A stretch of 64,000 bases of DNA from Begonia masoniana (Eukaryota; Streptophyta; Magnoliopsida; Cucurbitales; Begoniaceae): NCBI GenBank assembly GCA_022432975.1, contig CM039509.1, forward strand, positions 28,181,511 through 28,245,510, written 5' to 3'. Below the pieces are notes generated by a model, which did no database searches, was not told the origin of the DNA, and saw nothing but the letters and a program-made list of their open reading frames with translations. Shown piece by piece: positions 32,930 through 44,200 of this stretch (position 1 is the first letter of the stretch; each line of letters begins with the position of its first letter). A program made the position numbers and the translations under genes.

Positions 32930-33230
32930 TACTCACATTATCCGGTCACTAGACGACAATTTAACATCTACATCATCCAGTGAAGAATTACACTTCATCT
33001 ACCGAACACTAGACGACAAAATAACATTTACATCATCCGGCGAAGGAATACGCTTCATCCACCGAACGCTAGACGACAAAATACCATTTACATCATCCGG
33101 TAAAGAAATACGCTTCATCCACCGAACGCTAGACGACAAAATAACATTCCCAGCATCCGGTGAAGAAATACACTTCATCCACCGAACGCTAGACGACAAA
33201 TTAACATTTACATCATCGGGCGAGGAAACA
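32930..33230. repeat. 60 bp tandem array in LTR A'
   Basis: About five units of CATCATCCGGCGAAGGAATA, CGCTTCATCCACCGAACG and CTAGACGACAAAATAACATT. Open frames through it are a by-product of the repeat. Confidence 0.9.
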
Positions 33231-33736
33231 AACTACATCTTCTGGTGACGTCACCCGGAAGACTCAATTGTTCAACTCCCATCTATTGACATCCGCCGAT
33301 GACGTCAGCCGGATGATTGCCTCATCCAGCTTCTATCATACAGCAGTAAAACACTATAATCATCAAACATCTTCATCCGATAGAACATATCACAACTCAC
33401 CCGATTCTTAACTTAGTAACTATAAACCTCAAAGAGTAAGGATCATAAGTTCATCCAAAATACGCATAGCGGAAGACTTAAGCAACACAAACCATTCAAT
33501 AATCCTTAAAGTCGTATTCAGACTCTAAAGTCAAACCATTCAAATCTGAATCTCATTGTTATAAGAAATTCTGTTCTACTTAGTCATTTGTTCATCATAA
33601 ACCATTATGACTTACTATGAGCATAACCAGGGAACTTAATCGCCTATCCAGCCTTGCACTGTCTCACTGAGCATCCTCCAGCAACCAGCTTTAAACGTTC
33701 TCTTGGGATTGGAAATCCTCACCTATTAACTCTTCA

Positions 33737-34399
33737 CCTACATCATAAGGTTCAACTATAAGCCTAATGCTTAGTAAGGAATGCAACAATAACATGAATG
33801 CATGAATGCATATCTCGGAGAAATACATGGTCATAAGTCTTTTCTTGTTCATAATCATCGTCCATAATCATGAATCATATTCATCGTTCGTAAACATTGT
33901 TCATAATCATTATTCATATTCATCATTCATAATCATTGTTCATAATCATTGTTCATATTCATCATTCGTAATCATTATTCATGATCATTGTTCATATTCA
34001 TCATTTAAGTTGTGTGGAATGAGAGAGGATTTGTGCCGGTAAAGGGGGTTCGACAGTGAGTTTGATCATGGTCTCTACTGCGGACATACGCCGAACCGCC
34101 CCCAACCCTCACTCAACCACGTTGCAGGGATTTTATCATCTTATCTTGTTCATGAGAAAACATGCTTTTAAAAACGTTTTCATGTGCATAAAACATTGAT
34201 AATGCATGAACATGGAAATTCTTAACTCATTCAAGCTACAAAATAGAACATTCACCTAGTATGAAAACTTACCATTAAACTAAACGTCAACATAAGTACT
34301 AGACTGTAGCATAATAACTTCTAATCGTCATATCAATTACTATCTAGCATCCTTGTGATGTAGGGCCCTATTGGCCGGAAATCCTATACATTCACTTAC
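33737..34399 (-). other. structured intron 2 of LTR A' (P1-P3)
   Basis: On the minus strand. P1: CCTACATCACAAGG (complement of 34351-34364) with CCTTATGATGTAGG (complement of 33737-33750), 13 of 14 paired. P2: GGCC-5 nt-GGCC at 34364-34376. P3: TAAGC/GCTTA hairpin near 33758-33772. Confidence 0.65.
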
Positions 34400-37300
34400 C
34401 TGGTCTCCTTAGCGATTTGAGCTCCTTTCTCTTCAAACTTCTTCACCTAAAACATTCACATTGCAGTAGTTAAAACAAAATCCTATTAGTCCTAATCACA
34501 AGTCACCCTAGGATCTAATAGCTGAAGTTACTCCCGAATCCCTAGTATAGTCCTCTGTGCAGTTAGAAATCCAAAACCCAGAACAGACAGATTCGATTAG
34601 CGATAACTCAGGGTTGGTTGTTTAGTGTCCAAAAATCGATTCAGAAAGACATTACCACTTCCAGATTTCAAATGTTCTTATTATTAGTCGGCCATTGGAA
34701 AATCCAAAACTCCAATGTCGAGTAGAAAACAGGGCTAATAAACTAACGGATAGCTACATTGCTTAAAGCATACCTCAGGCACAGAGTAGACGAGTAGTGG
34801 CAGAGAAAACCGATCGTCGAAGAGAGTATGCTGAAAGCAGAGAGCAAGAGCTTGGGAAAGAAGAAATCACCGAGAGTAGAAGATGTCGGCTACAGTGGTT
34901 TAAATGAAGTTTGAACCCTTTCCATTTTCTTTAAATACCGGTCTCAAATCTCCATTATTACAACTTTGCCACTCAACCTAGCTTAAATCCACATGTAATT
35001 AATTAAGCTCGGCATCAAATTCAAAACCGGGAAAAATTAATTAAACACGACCGTTAAAATGGTTAAGGAAATTACCTGATCATTATTTTGGGTGTTACAA
35101 GTAAAACAGGAAGACAAGAGGCAGGAAAAAAATGGAAACAGTGATTCAGAAATAGACGATGGAAGATTAAAGACAGAGAAAGCTTCTAAAACATTACGCA
35201 GAGAAAACCTCCTCTGAAATTGAGGTCTGGAAAATTGACAGCAGGAAAACATGGAGAAGATAAAGACGTAAGGCGGAAGATGTGGGCGGAGGATGTGGGC
35301 GGTAGAAGTGGGTGGTAGATGACGTGGACGGAAGATGTGGGATGGATGACGTCAGGCGGACGATATGCGGATGACTTCAGGCGGTAGAAGTGATTTTAAA
35401 GGCAGCGGTGGATGTGATTTCAAAGGCAGCGGTGGATGTGATTTTAAAGGCAGCGGTAGATGTGATTTTAAAGGTAGAATTAGCAACATTTAACAGGAAG
35501 ACGTATAAACAGGGAGCATAAAACAGAAGGCATAAAAAGTTTCAGACCCTCAAAACCCGATTCAAAACAAAGTTGTAAAACATGTTTTACGAATGACAGA
35601 GATTCAAGAAAACAAACTGCATGGATAGCTCTAAAATTCGAGACCATCCATGCACAACCTAAAAAGGAATAACTCAAGCAGTTCCAGAATGTTTTCAAAA
35701 TATATATACAACTGTCAATTATAGAGGTTTAAAAACTTAGACACCAAACCTATACATTATCCAAATTTCCCATAGAGTTTTAAAAACAAAACACCAGAAC
35801 TCCAGTAGAGTTTACAGACATGAACTTTACTTTAAAAAAACTTAAACTTCGGGACAGAAATATGTCTGGCTGCCGCAACCACCCCCGAAAGCTCGAGCCA
35901 CCAGCCACCTATTCGTCGGACTGAGGCACAAGGTCCTCATCCACGGGTTCCGTACCTACATCAGGGAGTTCACCTATGAGTCTAAAACTCAGTAAGAACA
36001 TGAATAAAATGCAGTGATGCATATACTATGCATGAACTTTCAGAATACAGTGACAGTACATTACATTACGTTTCACTGGCTGGGGGTATAAGTGAGGCTT
36101 ATAGGGGAACTAGCAAGTGCACTATCAGGCACATATAGAAATACAGAATATATAGAAACAGAGGGTCAGTCCCCGTTACACACTTAACCGATACATTACA
36201 TTCAGATTTTTATCTTTCTTAACTTCAAAATGTGTACAGAAAACATTCTACATGAGCTTTCGGAAAACGTGTATGCATGGACGTTTACAGGATTCCAACT
36301 TGAAATAGCAGATAACAGGAAATAAACGGCAGAAAAAGAAAAGAAATACAGAAAACTCGTAACGAAACTCTAACTTATCTACCCGAAACAACCCGACAGA
36401 AGTAAAACCTAGTATCTCCGTGTTGTAGGGCCTTAAGGGCCTATCTACACACATAAACTTACCTGTTGTTCGAAAAGCAGCAATCTTTGCTCGTTAAACC
36501 ACGGTGATGCACGAACCTATGACGTGCACGAAAAGGAAAATTAACAAGCTGCAAATGCTAACTAATAACTTAGTAGAATATGCTTCAAACTCCATTCGAA
36601 CCTTTAGAAAACAAACCAACGTGTTTTCATGCAAAAACAGTGAGTTCTCTCCAAATTATCGTAACCCCAAACTACAACAAAACTCACATTTTAACCTATC
36701 CAAACTCGTTAACTTTAGCAGATGTTTACCTTAGGTAGAGAAACAGAAGAAAACTGAGGAGATCGAAGGAGCGCGAAGGGTTTTTGTCGTCTGGAAGAGA
36801 GAAAACAGAGGGAAGTGGAAAGAAGCAGAGGAGAAATGAGGGTTTCACGTAGGAGGAAAGAGAAGAAGAACATGGTTTCTTCAACAAGTTGCCAAGTGTC
36901 AAGCAACCATACGCCATCCCCCACCAACCTTAATTGGCTCCCCATATTGCCCTTGCATTGGTTTTTAATTAAATTACTATTTAGTTCCTCAAATCGGTTT
37001 TACGAATCACCCACATTCAATTGAAACCATCAGTAAATTTATAAAACATACATTGTATAAATATTCTCATTAATTTCGTCTAATAATTCAAGGAATATTT
37101 ACATAGCAAAATTGTCGGGTGTTACAAAGTTGATCTTTCAAGTTTTGACTTGAAGAAGATTTAGTTCTTCACAAATAACTAAAGAAAAAATTCTCACAAA
37201 AAGTCAAAGTTTATTTCATAATAATTATTCCTCAAATGTTATAAGCATTGCGTTTAAAAAGAATACAAACAAACCCTATAAATAATAGTAAATAGTCTAA

Positions 37301-37696
37301 AATATTCTTAAAAATATAGTAAACTTTAATAAGTGTCAAAATACTAAATATGAAAACCCTAAAACGTAAAAAAAAAAAAAAATACAAAAATCAAATTTTT
37401 GGAAAAATTGTGTGAGGGTAATCGCGCGTCGCGTGCTGTTCGTGCTATGGCGTGCCTTCTGTGCGCTCCCCCGCACGTGTTGTCCCTATTTGTACGTGTC
37501 TGCCACCCTGTCCGTGCGCGCTTTCAATGTCTTGTTGTATGCACCACTTCATGTTTTGGCTTCTACTAGTAATATTTGACTCAAAAACGCTTCATGTCTG
37601 CTTTCAAGGGCATCACTTTCCTTTAATGAATTTTTACCCGTGTTTAAAATTTTTTTGATTAAATCTTTAATTTTTAATCTTTCTTGGTTCATATCA

Positions 37697-38639
37697 CTAG
37701 TCATTGCGAAGTCTCTAACATCCTTCATATTACATCACGTAAATTCGTTGTCAAATCTCCAACAAATAGTATAATGTTATTTACTTAATTTCTAGATCCT
37801 CATGTTTTTATGGCCATCTATTTTGTTTAATAACAATTTGAAATGAAATTATAATTATTAATTCTTTAACTTCTTAAAAGCCTGATACGAGTATTCTTAT
37901 CTTTTCTTCTCCTGCCATATGAAGAGATTCATAGTTTATCATAATTATGGTTCTTCGTAGACTAGAAAATCAGTTGGATTTCAATTGGATACTAATCATT
38001 TTTTAAAATTATTCCTATTTTTAAGCATGTGCCCTATTTGGCTACGCTTATACATGGGTTTATACTGATGATTCTATTTATTTTTAGAATGTACTTCAAA
38101 TAAATCTATTCCTCTTCTCTCTCTAGATTTTCTTTTCTTTTCTTATTATCTTTTCTAACTTTAAATCTCTGTCTCTTGTTCTAGGTTATTTATTGGGAGA
38201 ACAACTATTAGCAGCAACCATACGATGGAAAAGGCAATGTCATAAAAGGTAGTATTTTAAATTTAGAAAGAAATCTTATTTATCGCGTAAAACTACAACA
38301 TTTTCACATTTATTAGTGGAGCACGTAAAAAATCCAAGAATGAAAATAAAACGAATAATGCTACATTTATTCTCTACTTCTACTTTCGAATGTAACAAAT
38401 ATTGATTTGTGCAATTCATATAATAAATTATAAACAGTTCAAATAAGTCAGTAATTACACCAATCAATGTTTGATACGTAAAAAAATAAGAATAAATAGT
38501 AGGAAGAGAGCATAAAAATAGCATTATTCAAATAAAATAAATAAAGTGAAGGGGAATAGAGTGAGTAATAGTTAGATTGTGATAAATGCACTGAGTTAGC
38601 GTTGGAATATAAACTGGAATATGCGTACAATCAACAGAC
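37697..38639. other. intergenic region upstream of eEF2
   Basis: AT-rich single-copy-looking DNA between the end of the old element and the eEF2 promoter. No genes, no repeats recognised. A weak TATAAAC is near 38609. Confidence 0.5.
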
Positions 38640-38686
38640 TGGGCCTGGCCCATGAAGGCAAAGCCCGGCCCATGCGAAAACCCTAG
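38640..38686 (+). promoter_or_regulatory. eEF2 promoter: site II motifs and telo-box
   Basis: TGGGCC at 38640, GGCCCA at 38647 and 38667, and AAACCCTAG at 38678. Site II (TGGGCY) next to a telo-box (AAACCCTA) is known in promoters of plant ribosomal-protein and elongation-factor genes, where TCP and telo-box proteins link expression to growth and cell division. The placement just upstream of a pyrimidine-rich leader fits. Confidence 0.8.
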
Positions 38687-38689
38687 CGG

Positions 38690-39340
38690 AACAGAAGTGG
38701 CTGGCGCTCACAACTCGTATAAGATCGGTCGTAAGGGGGAGAGATTTCGTACGCCCTCTCTTTCGCTCATCTCTCGAGGCTGCGGAGCTGAGCTTTCCTT
38801 TCCTCTTCTTCTTCACAGGTTCTGCCTTCCTTATCCTCCCGATCTCCCTACTTTCCTGCGGTTTCTTTGTCGCTCTTCTATTTCTCTGCTCTGTTTGTTG
38901 GTTTGATGTCTAGGATTTTGATTCGATTTGATATTCAATTTCTTTTGCATCTCGTATTTTTAATTTCTGATTTGAGTGGAACTTAGACTTGTTTTTACAG
39001 TATCAATCTTTCTATCCTACTTGTTTTAGCATCGTCAACATAAATCTGAGTCGAAATTGTGGACGGATCTGCCTGGACTTGTTTTTACCGTTGCTATGTG
39101 ATGTTAATTTATTCTTATTCCTCAAGTATGGGTTAATTATTTCCTGAATATCTGAGCTAGCTAAACCTGGTTCTTTTAATTCTCTTTGTGATCTACTGTG
39201 TTTGCAAAGTTTTTGTTTTTTTCTCTGATTCATTTGTAGAATTAAATTTCTTTTGATATAAATATTTGGTTGTTCTTACTTGCTTTTTTCCTTTGTAGCT
39301 GAACGACTGATTACTGTTTTTTATCTAAAGAAAAGTCAAG
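38690..39340 (+). other. eEF2 5' UTR with leader intron
   Basis: A pyrimidine-rich leader exon (about 38690-38818, with CCCTCTCTTTCGCTC) ends CACAG/GTTCTG. A second leader exon starts after TTTGTAG at 39299 and runs to the start codon. A leader intron of about 480 nt is typical of highly expressed plant translation genes. The exact transcript start and the donor are my inference. Confidence 0.6.
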
Positions 39341-42300
39341 ATGGTAAGTTGGTTTTTTCTTTTTTCCTATTTGTTTTCTTGGCAAAGAATAGGAGTGAGT
39401 GGGATTTCTTTAAATTGTTCAGGTGAAGTTCACAGCGGAGGAGCTTCGCAAAATTATGGACTTGAAACACAACATTCGTAATATGTCTGTCATTGCACAT
39501 GTTGATCATGGTATGCTTATTCTAAACCTTCTGCCTGTTTTATCCTTTGACGCATGCTGGAAGATTGAAAGTTTAGGAGATTCTGAAAAGAAATCACGAG
39601 CTCTCAGATTATGGAATTGGTTGGCTTAGATCTTATTCTGGAAAAAAACTGAAATTTATCAAAGTAGAAGAATAAAATTATGTTTAAAAATGTGTATTTG
39701 GTGCCGGTACACAGACTCCTAATAATGCACAGCTTGTTTTCTACTTAATTATTTTATACTAGTAGTTAAATGATATTAGCATATATGTGTAAGTTCTTCC
39801 ATCAGGTAATAATTTGTTTCTACTTCTACCTCATCATTAAACATTATTCTTACTTATGTGCTGGATATTGAGAGTGAATTAATCTTGTATCCTTTTGTGC
39901 TTGTTCAGGAAAGTCAACCCTTACCGATTCACTTGTTGCTGCTGCTGGTATCATTGCTCAGGAGGTTGCAGGTGATGTTCGGATGACAGATACTCGTGCT
40001 GATGAAGCAGAACGCGGTATCACTATTAAATCCACTGGAATTTCATTATACTATGAAATGTCGGATGAGTCTTTGAAGAATTACAAGGGAGAGCGAGTTG
40101 GAAATGAGTATCTCATAAATCTCATTGATTCTCCTGGACATGTTGACTTCTCCTCTGAGGTCACTGCTGCTCTCCGTATCACTGATGGTGCACTGGTGGT
40201 GGTAGATTGCATTGAAGGAGTTTGCGTCCAGACTGAAACTGTCCTCCGTCAGGCTCTTGGAGAGAGAATTAGGCCTGTTTTGACAGTTAACAAGATGGAC
40301 AGGTGCTTCCTTGAACTTCAGGTTGATGGAGAAGAAGCTTATCAAACATTCCAAAGGGTCATTGAGAATGCAAATGTCATCATGGCCACATATGAGGATC
40401 CTCTTCTTGGTGACGTGCAGGTCTATCCTGAGAAAGGAACGGTGGCGTTCTCTGCTGGTTTACATGGTTGGGCTTTCACGCTGACCAACTTTGCAAAAAT
40501 GTATGCCTCCAAATTCGGGGTTGATGAGTCGAAGATGATGGAGAGGCTTTGGGGTGAAAATTTCTTTGATCCTGCCACTAAAAAATGGACCAGCAAAAAT
40601 ACAGGTTCTGGAACATGCAAGCGCGGATTTGTTCAGTTCTGTTATGAGCCCATCAAGCAAATTATTGCAACTTGCATGAACGACCAGAAGGATAAGCTTT
40701 GGCCTATGTTGAAAAAGTTGGGTGTGACTATGAAGTCGGATGAGAAGGAATTGATGGGCAAGGCGCTGATGAAACGAGTCATGCAAACTTGGCTACCAGC
40801 TAGCACAGCTCTCTTGGAAATGATGATCTTTCATCTCCCTTCTCCATCAAAGGCCCAGAGGTATCGTGTTGAGAATTTGTATGAGGGCCCTCTTGATGAC
40901 CAATATGCTACTGCAATTAGAAACTGTGACCCTGAGGGACCACTGATGCTTTATGTGTCAAAGATGATTCCAGCATCTGACAAGGGTCGGTTCTTTGCTT
41001 TTGGTCGTGTTTTCTCTGGTAGAGTTGCCACTGGTATGAAAGTGAGGATTATGGGGCCTAACTACGTTCCTGGTGAGAAAAAGGACTTGTACGTTAAAAG
41101 TGTTCAGAGAACTGTCATTTGGATGGGAAAGAAGCAAGAAACCGTTGAGGATGTTCCTTGCGGGAACACAGTGGCCATGGTTGGGCTCGATCAGTTTATT
41201 ACCAAAAATGCTACTTTGACAAATGAGAAAGAAGTTGATGCACACCCAATTCGAGCAATGAAATTTTCAGTTTCACCAGTTGTACGAGTGGCTGTTCAGT
41301 GCAAGGTGGCATCTGACCTTCCCAAGCTTGTTGAAGGACTAAAACGTTTGGCAAAGTCGGATCCTATGGTTGTTTGTTCAATGGAAGAGTCTGGAGAGCA
41401 CATCATTGCTGGGGCTGGAGAATTGCACCTTGAAATCTGTTTGAAGGATTTGCAGGACGACTTCATGGGCGGTGCTGAAATTGTGAAATCTGATCCTGTG
41501 GTTTCATTCCGTGAGACTGTTCTTGAGAAGTCGTGTCGAACAGTCATGAGTAAGTCACCCAATAAACATAACCGACTGTACATGGAAGCTCGACCTTTGG
41601 AAGATGGACTAGCTGAGGCAATTGATGATGGTCGAATTGGCCCAAGAGATGACCCAAAAGTGCGTTCAAAAATTTTGGCGGAGGAATTCGGTTGGGACAA
41701 GGATCTTGCCAAAAAGATATGGTGTTTCGGCCCTGAAACAACTGGGCCCAATATGGTTGTGGATATGTGTAAGGGAGTTCAGTATCTCAATGAAATAAAG
41801 GACTCCGTCGTTGCTGGATTCCAGTGGGCATCAAAAGAAGGTGCCTTGTGTGAAGAAAACATGAGGGGCATATGTTTTGAAGTTTGCGATGTGGTTCTGC
41901 ACGCCGATGCAATCCACAGAGGAGGTGGTCAGGTTATCCCTACTGCTAGGAGGGTCATCTATGCTTCTCAAATCACAGCCAAGCCCCGACTTCTGGAGCC
42001 AGTCTATTTGGTGGAGATCCAAGCACCTGAGCAGGCACTTGGAGGTATTTATAGCGTTCTTAACCAGAAACGTGGGCATGTGTTTGAAGAAATGCAGAGG
42101 CCTGGTACCCCTCTCTATAACATCAAGGCCTACCTCCCTGTGGTTGAGTCCTTTGGTTTTTCGGGCACTCTGCGGGCTGCCACCTCTGGGCAGGCGTTTC
42201 CTCAGTGTGTGTTTGATCATTGGGATATGATGTCGTCTGACCCGTTAGAATCTGGATCCCAGGCTGCCAATCTTGTGGTTGAAATTCGAAAGAGGAAGGG

Positions 42301-42349
42301 GTTGAAGGAGCAGATGACACCACTCTCTGATTTCGAGGACAAGCTTTAA
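39341..42349 (+). CDS. eEF2: elongation factor 2 (eEF2), intact
   Basis: A GTPase that moves peptidyl-tRNA and mRNA through the 80S ribosome in the cytosol. Three coding exons: 39341-39343 (only the ATG, AAGATG/GTAAGT), 39423-39510 and 39909-42349. Together they give 843 residues, the usual length of plant eEF2. G1 is AHVDHGKST (26-34, split by the second intron inside Gly31). The stalk threonine Thr57 is in MTDTRADE, G3 DSPGH is at 104-108 and NKMD at 158-161. The diphthamide loop [16 protein letters not shown] places the modified histidine at His700, as in Arabidopsis. The C terminus is PLSDFEDKL. There are no stops or shifts; introns argue against a retrocopy. Confidence 0.98.
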
Positions 42350-43639
42350 AATTGGCGCATGATTATTAATGGTAAAACAAGTCTGTTTTTGTTTTTTTCT
42401 AATTTAAAAGAACTTCGTAGTCTGATTATGTCTTGCTTTGTTTGTGGATTAAAGACTTGAGATTGAGTTTTGTTTTAAATTTTGTTGCGTCTTGTTTATT
42501 TGAGAAATCTTATTTATTCTATAAAGGCGCCCGTCGTTAGTTTGCTATCAAGTATGTCTGCTGATGAAGAGCAGTTCTACGTTTGAAAGTATATTTCAGG
42601 ATTGATTTGAATCTAGCGTTTTATTGGGTCATTGATGACTTGTGATATAGGGGAAATGACAGATTAGTCATAAGAGTGTAAGACCCTAACAATAGACTAG
42701 TTCATTTCCGGTAACATTTATAAAAGCTTCAAAAGACATTGGTCTACTCTTTTATCATAGAAATACCCACTCTCACTATTTATTAGCAACAATCAACCAC
42801 AAGGACAAGATTATCTACTCGTTTTTCTACAATACAGTAGTAAAGAAGCAAATTCTCTCCTCCACCTCCATTGAAACAGAGAGCTCCGCTCTCATTCTTT
42901 TCAATTTCTCCTACTGCGTTTTAGCTCTTTCTCAGCTTTTGGAGCAATTGTACAAGCCCAATTCCTTTCCCCTCTCGGTGATGTTATTTTGTTGCAAAAA
43001 TTCAGAAAAAACTTTGACCTTATTTCTTCTCTGTTGGAGAGAGAAATTGAATTGCCTCCGGTGTAAGTTTGGAGGGAAAAAAGTCGAACTCGGTAGGGTT
43101 AATCGGAAGTTTCTGAGGTTCGGAAGTCGTCAGGCCGAAGATATTGATTTCCGATTTTGTTTCTGTTGTATTCACGGAACTAAGATTAAAGGTTGAGTTT
43201 TTTGTTTGCGAACAACTTCCTTCGATTCTGGCCTTCTGATTGTTGTCGGGTTCGAACTCTGGTTTTGCTGGGCTTTGGCGAAGGAATTGCAGACAGCGTC
43301 GTGAAAGACAACGATGTTCTGCTGGAGTCAGCGTAGCGACTTGCTAGGCCCATTCCAGACACTGTGTCGACCACGGTTCATGCATTGGTTAAGCTGCGGC
43401 CAACTCTTTTTGGGCCTCCGTTTAGTAGTTGGATTTGCGTCCTAGTCCCTTTTGGGCCATAGTTCGGGTCTAATTTTGACCCAAATTTGGTATATATTTT
43501 ACCCAATAGAAAAAAGACTATTTTATAAGGTAAAATTGAGAAAAAATAATGTAAAATTTTTTTTAGCTAAAAAATATACAATTTTATTTTTAATTGTGTA
43601 TTGAGATTTAAATTAAAAATCGTGAACTCTTGGAATTCG

Positions 43640-44200
43640 GACTTTTGGATGATTGAGCTTTGATAAGATGTAGACCCACTCAAAGTAAAAGTTATTTTTA
43701 TGTTGAGCATAATTATTTTTTATTTTTTAGATTATTCTGAGACGTAATCTTCACATGAATAATGTGTTCATTTTATAATGGGTCGATTTTATTATATTAT
43801 TTATTTATCTATTTTCACTGGACATTTATTTTGAGCATGCATTAATTATTTATTGATCACCTTGGTCGTGTACCAAGAATGATCGATCCATGAAGGGGTC
43901 ATGCTTTTTTTATGCATATTCAACTATCAAAGAATGTGATCATTTGTATTAAATAGAGTAATAGGACAGCTGATTGTGTCGTTTCTCTGGACGTAAAACT
44001 TTAAACTTGATCAAAGTCTTATTTTTATTGTTTTAGCGATCGCCGAGTATCGCCGTTATTTATATGCCTATACATGTGTGCTCAGATACCGCTGTGTGAC
44101 TTTATTTTCACTAAAATTTTATAAGATTTAGTATGACATATTTTATATATGTACCACATTATAGTGTGATGTTTTTATCGATTTTCCTATTATTTGTCTT
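43640..44200 (+). repeat. diverged dispersed repeat, copy 1
   Basis: It shares an ordered set of words with 46270-46620: TTTTCACT-GACA, GAGCATGCA/GAGTATGCA, TTGGTCGTGT, and CGAGTATCGCCGTTAT/CGAGTATCACCGTTAT. The type of repeat is unknown. Confidence 0.5.

Larger units (their letters stand above)
32536..35099 (-). mobile_element. solo LTR A' with AGTAA duplication
   Basis: 2564 bp from TGTAACGACCCC to GGGTGTTACA, flanked by AGTAA at 32531-32535 and 35100-35104. The uninterrupted target is visible in the other LTR of element 2 near 23950. Same family as LTR A. Minus-strand leader: intron 1 34773-34447, exon 2 34446-34400 (47 nt), intron 2 from 34399. A 60 bp array lies at 32930-33230 and TGACGTCA occurs near 33245 and 33300. 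Confidence 0.95.
23654..37126 (-). mobile_element. Ty3/gypsy element 2, both LTRs, two nested solo LTRs
   Basis: A minus-strand element inserted in the right LTR of the old element. Flanks are GAGTT (left) and AAGTT (right), one mismatch. Left is the 3' LTR (23654-26063), right is the 5' LTR (32234-37126, split by solo LTR A'). The interior keeps gag, protease, reverse transcriptase, RNase H, integrase zinc domain and a chromodomain remnant, with solo LTR E (28052-30459) inside pol. The chromodomain and protein style place it among Del/Tekay chromoviruses. It lacks the integrase catalytic core, and its protease and frames are broken, so it is not autonomous. Confidence 0.9.
32234..37126 (-). 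mobile_element. 5' LTR of element 2, split by solo LTR A'
   Basis: TGTAGCAGCCCCC to CGGGTGTTACA; about 2.3 kb once the nested LTR and one duplication are removed. Its two parts (32234-32535 and 35100-37126) line up end to end with 23654-26063. Minus-strand leader: intron 1 36729-36517, exon 2 36516-36463, intron 2 from 36462 to about 35956. The 24 bp array here has four units (35391-35475). Confidence 0.92.
16640..37696 (-). mobile_element. old non-coding LTR element, interrupted by later insertions
   Basis: Two diverged copies of one sequence of roughly 0.7 kb net flank a short internal region. Copy 1 runs from about 16640 to 21911, interrupted by LTRs C and D; copy 2 from about 23466 to 37696, interrupted by element 2. 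Shared words include CATTCAACAACGC/CTCTTCAACAACGC, TTTTGACTTGAAGAAGAT, AAAGTTTATTTCATAATAAT, CACCACTTCATGTTTT and GTTCATATCA at the right ends. The internal start (AAAAAATTCATCCTCGA near 21930) looks like the complement of a gypsy 3' end, and GCTCTTATACCA (23452-23463) like a decayed primer site. The outer left end is unclear. Confidence 0.65.

Noticed and set aside
32999..33199. Repeat open frame in LTR A' and similar ones at 24204-24458 and 11726-12037
   Set aside because: Produced by tandem arrays whose unit length is a multiple of three or is open by chance.
32930..33230. CRISPR-like array of regular repeats
   Set aside because: Plant nuclear DNA, units are head-to-tail without unique spacers, and they lie in an LTR.
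40046..42323. Several open frames opposite or out of frame with eEF2
   Set aside because: Shadows of the conserved eEF2 exon; none has its own family signature.
39341..42349. eEF2 as a processed retrocopy
   Set aside because: It has two coding introns, a leader intron and an intact site II/telo-box promoter.
42678..43440. A further large LTR starting TGTAAGACCC after eEF2
   Set aside because: No P1-P3 helices, no matching end and no target duplication could be found.
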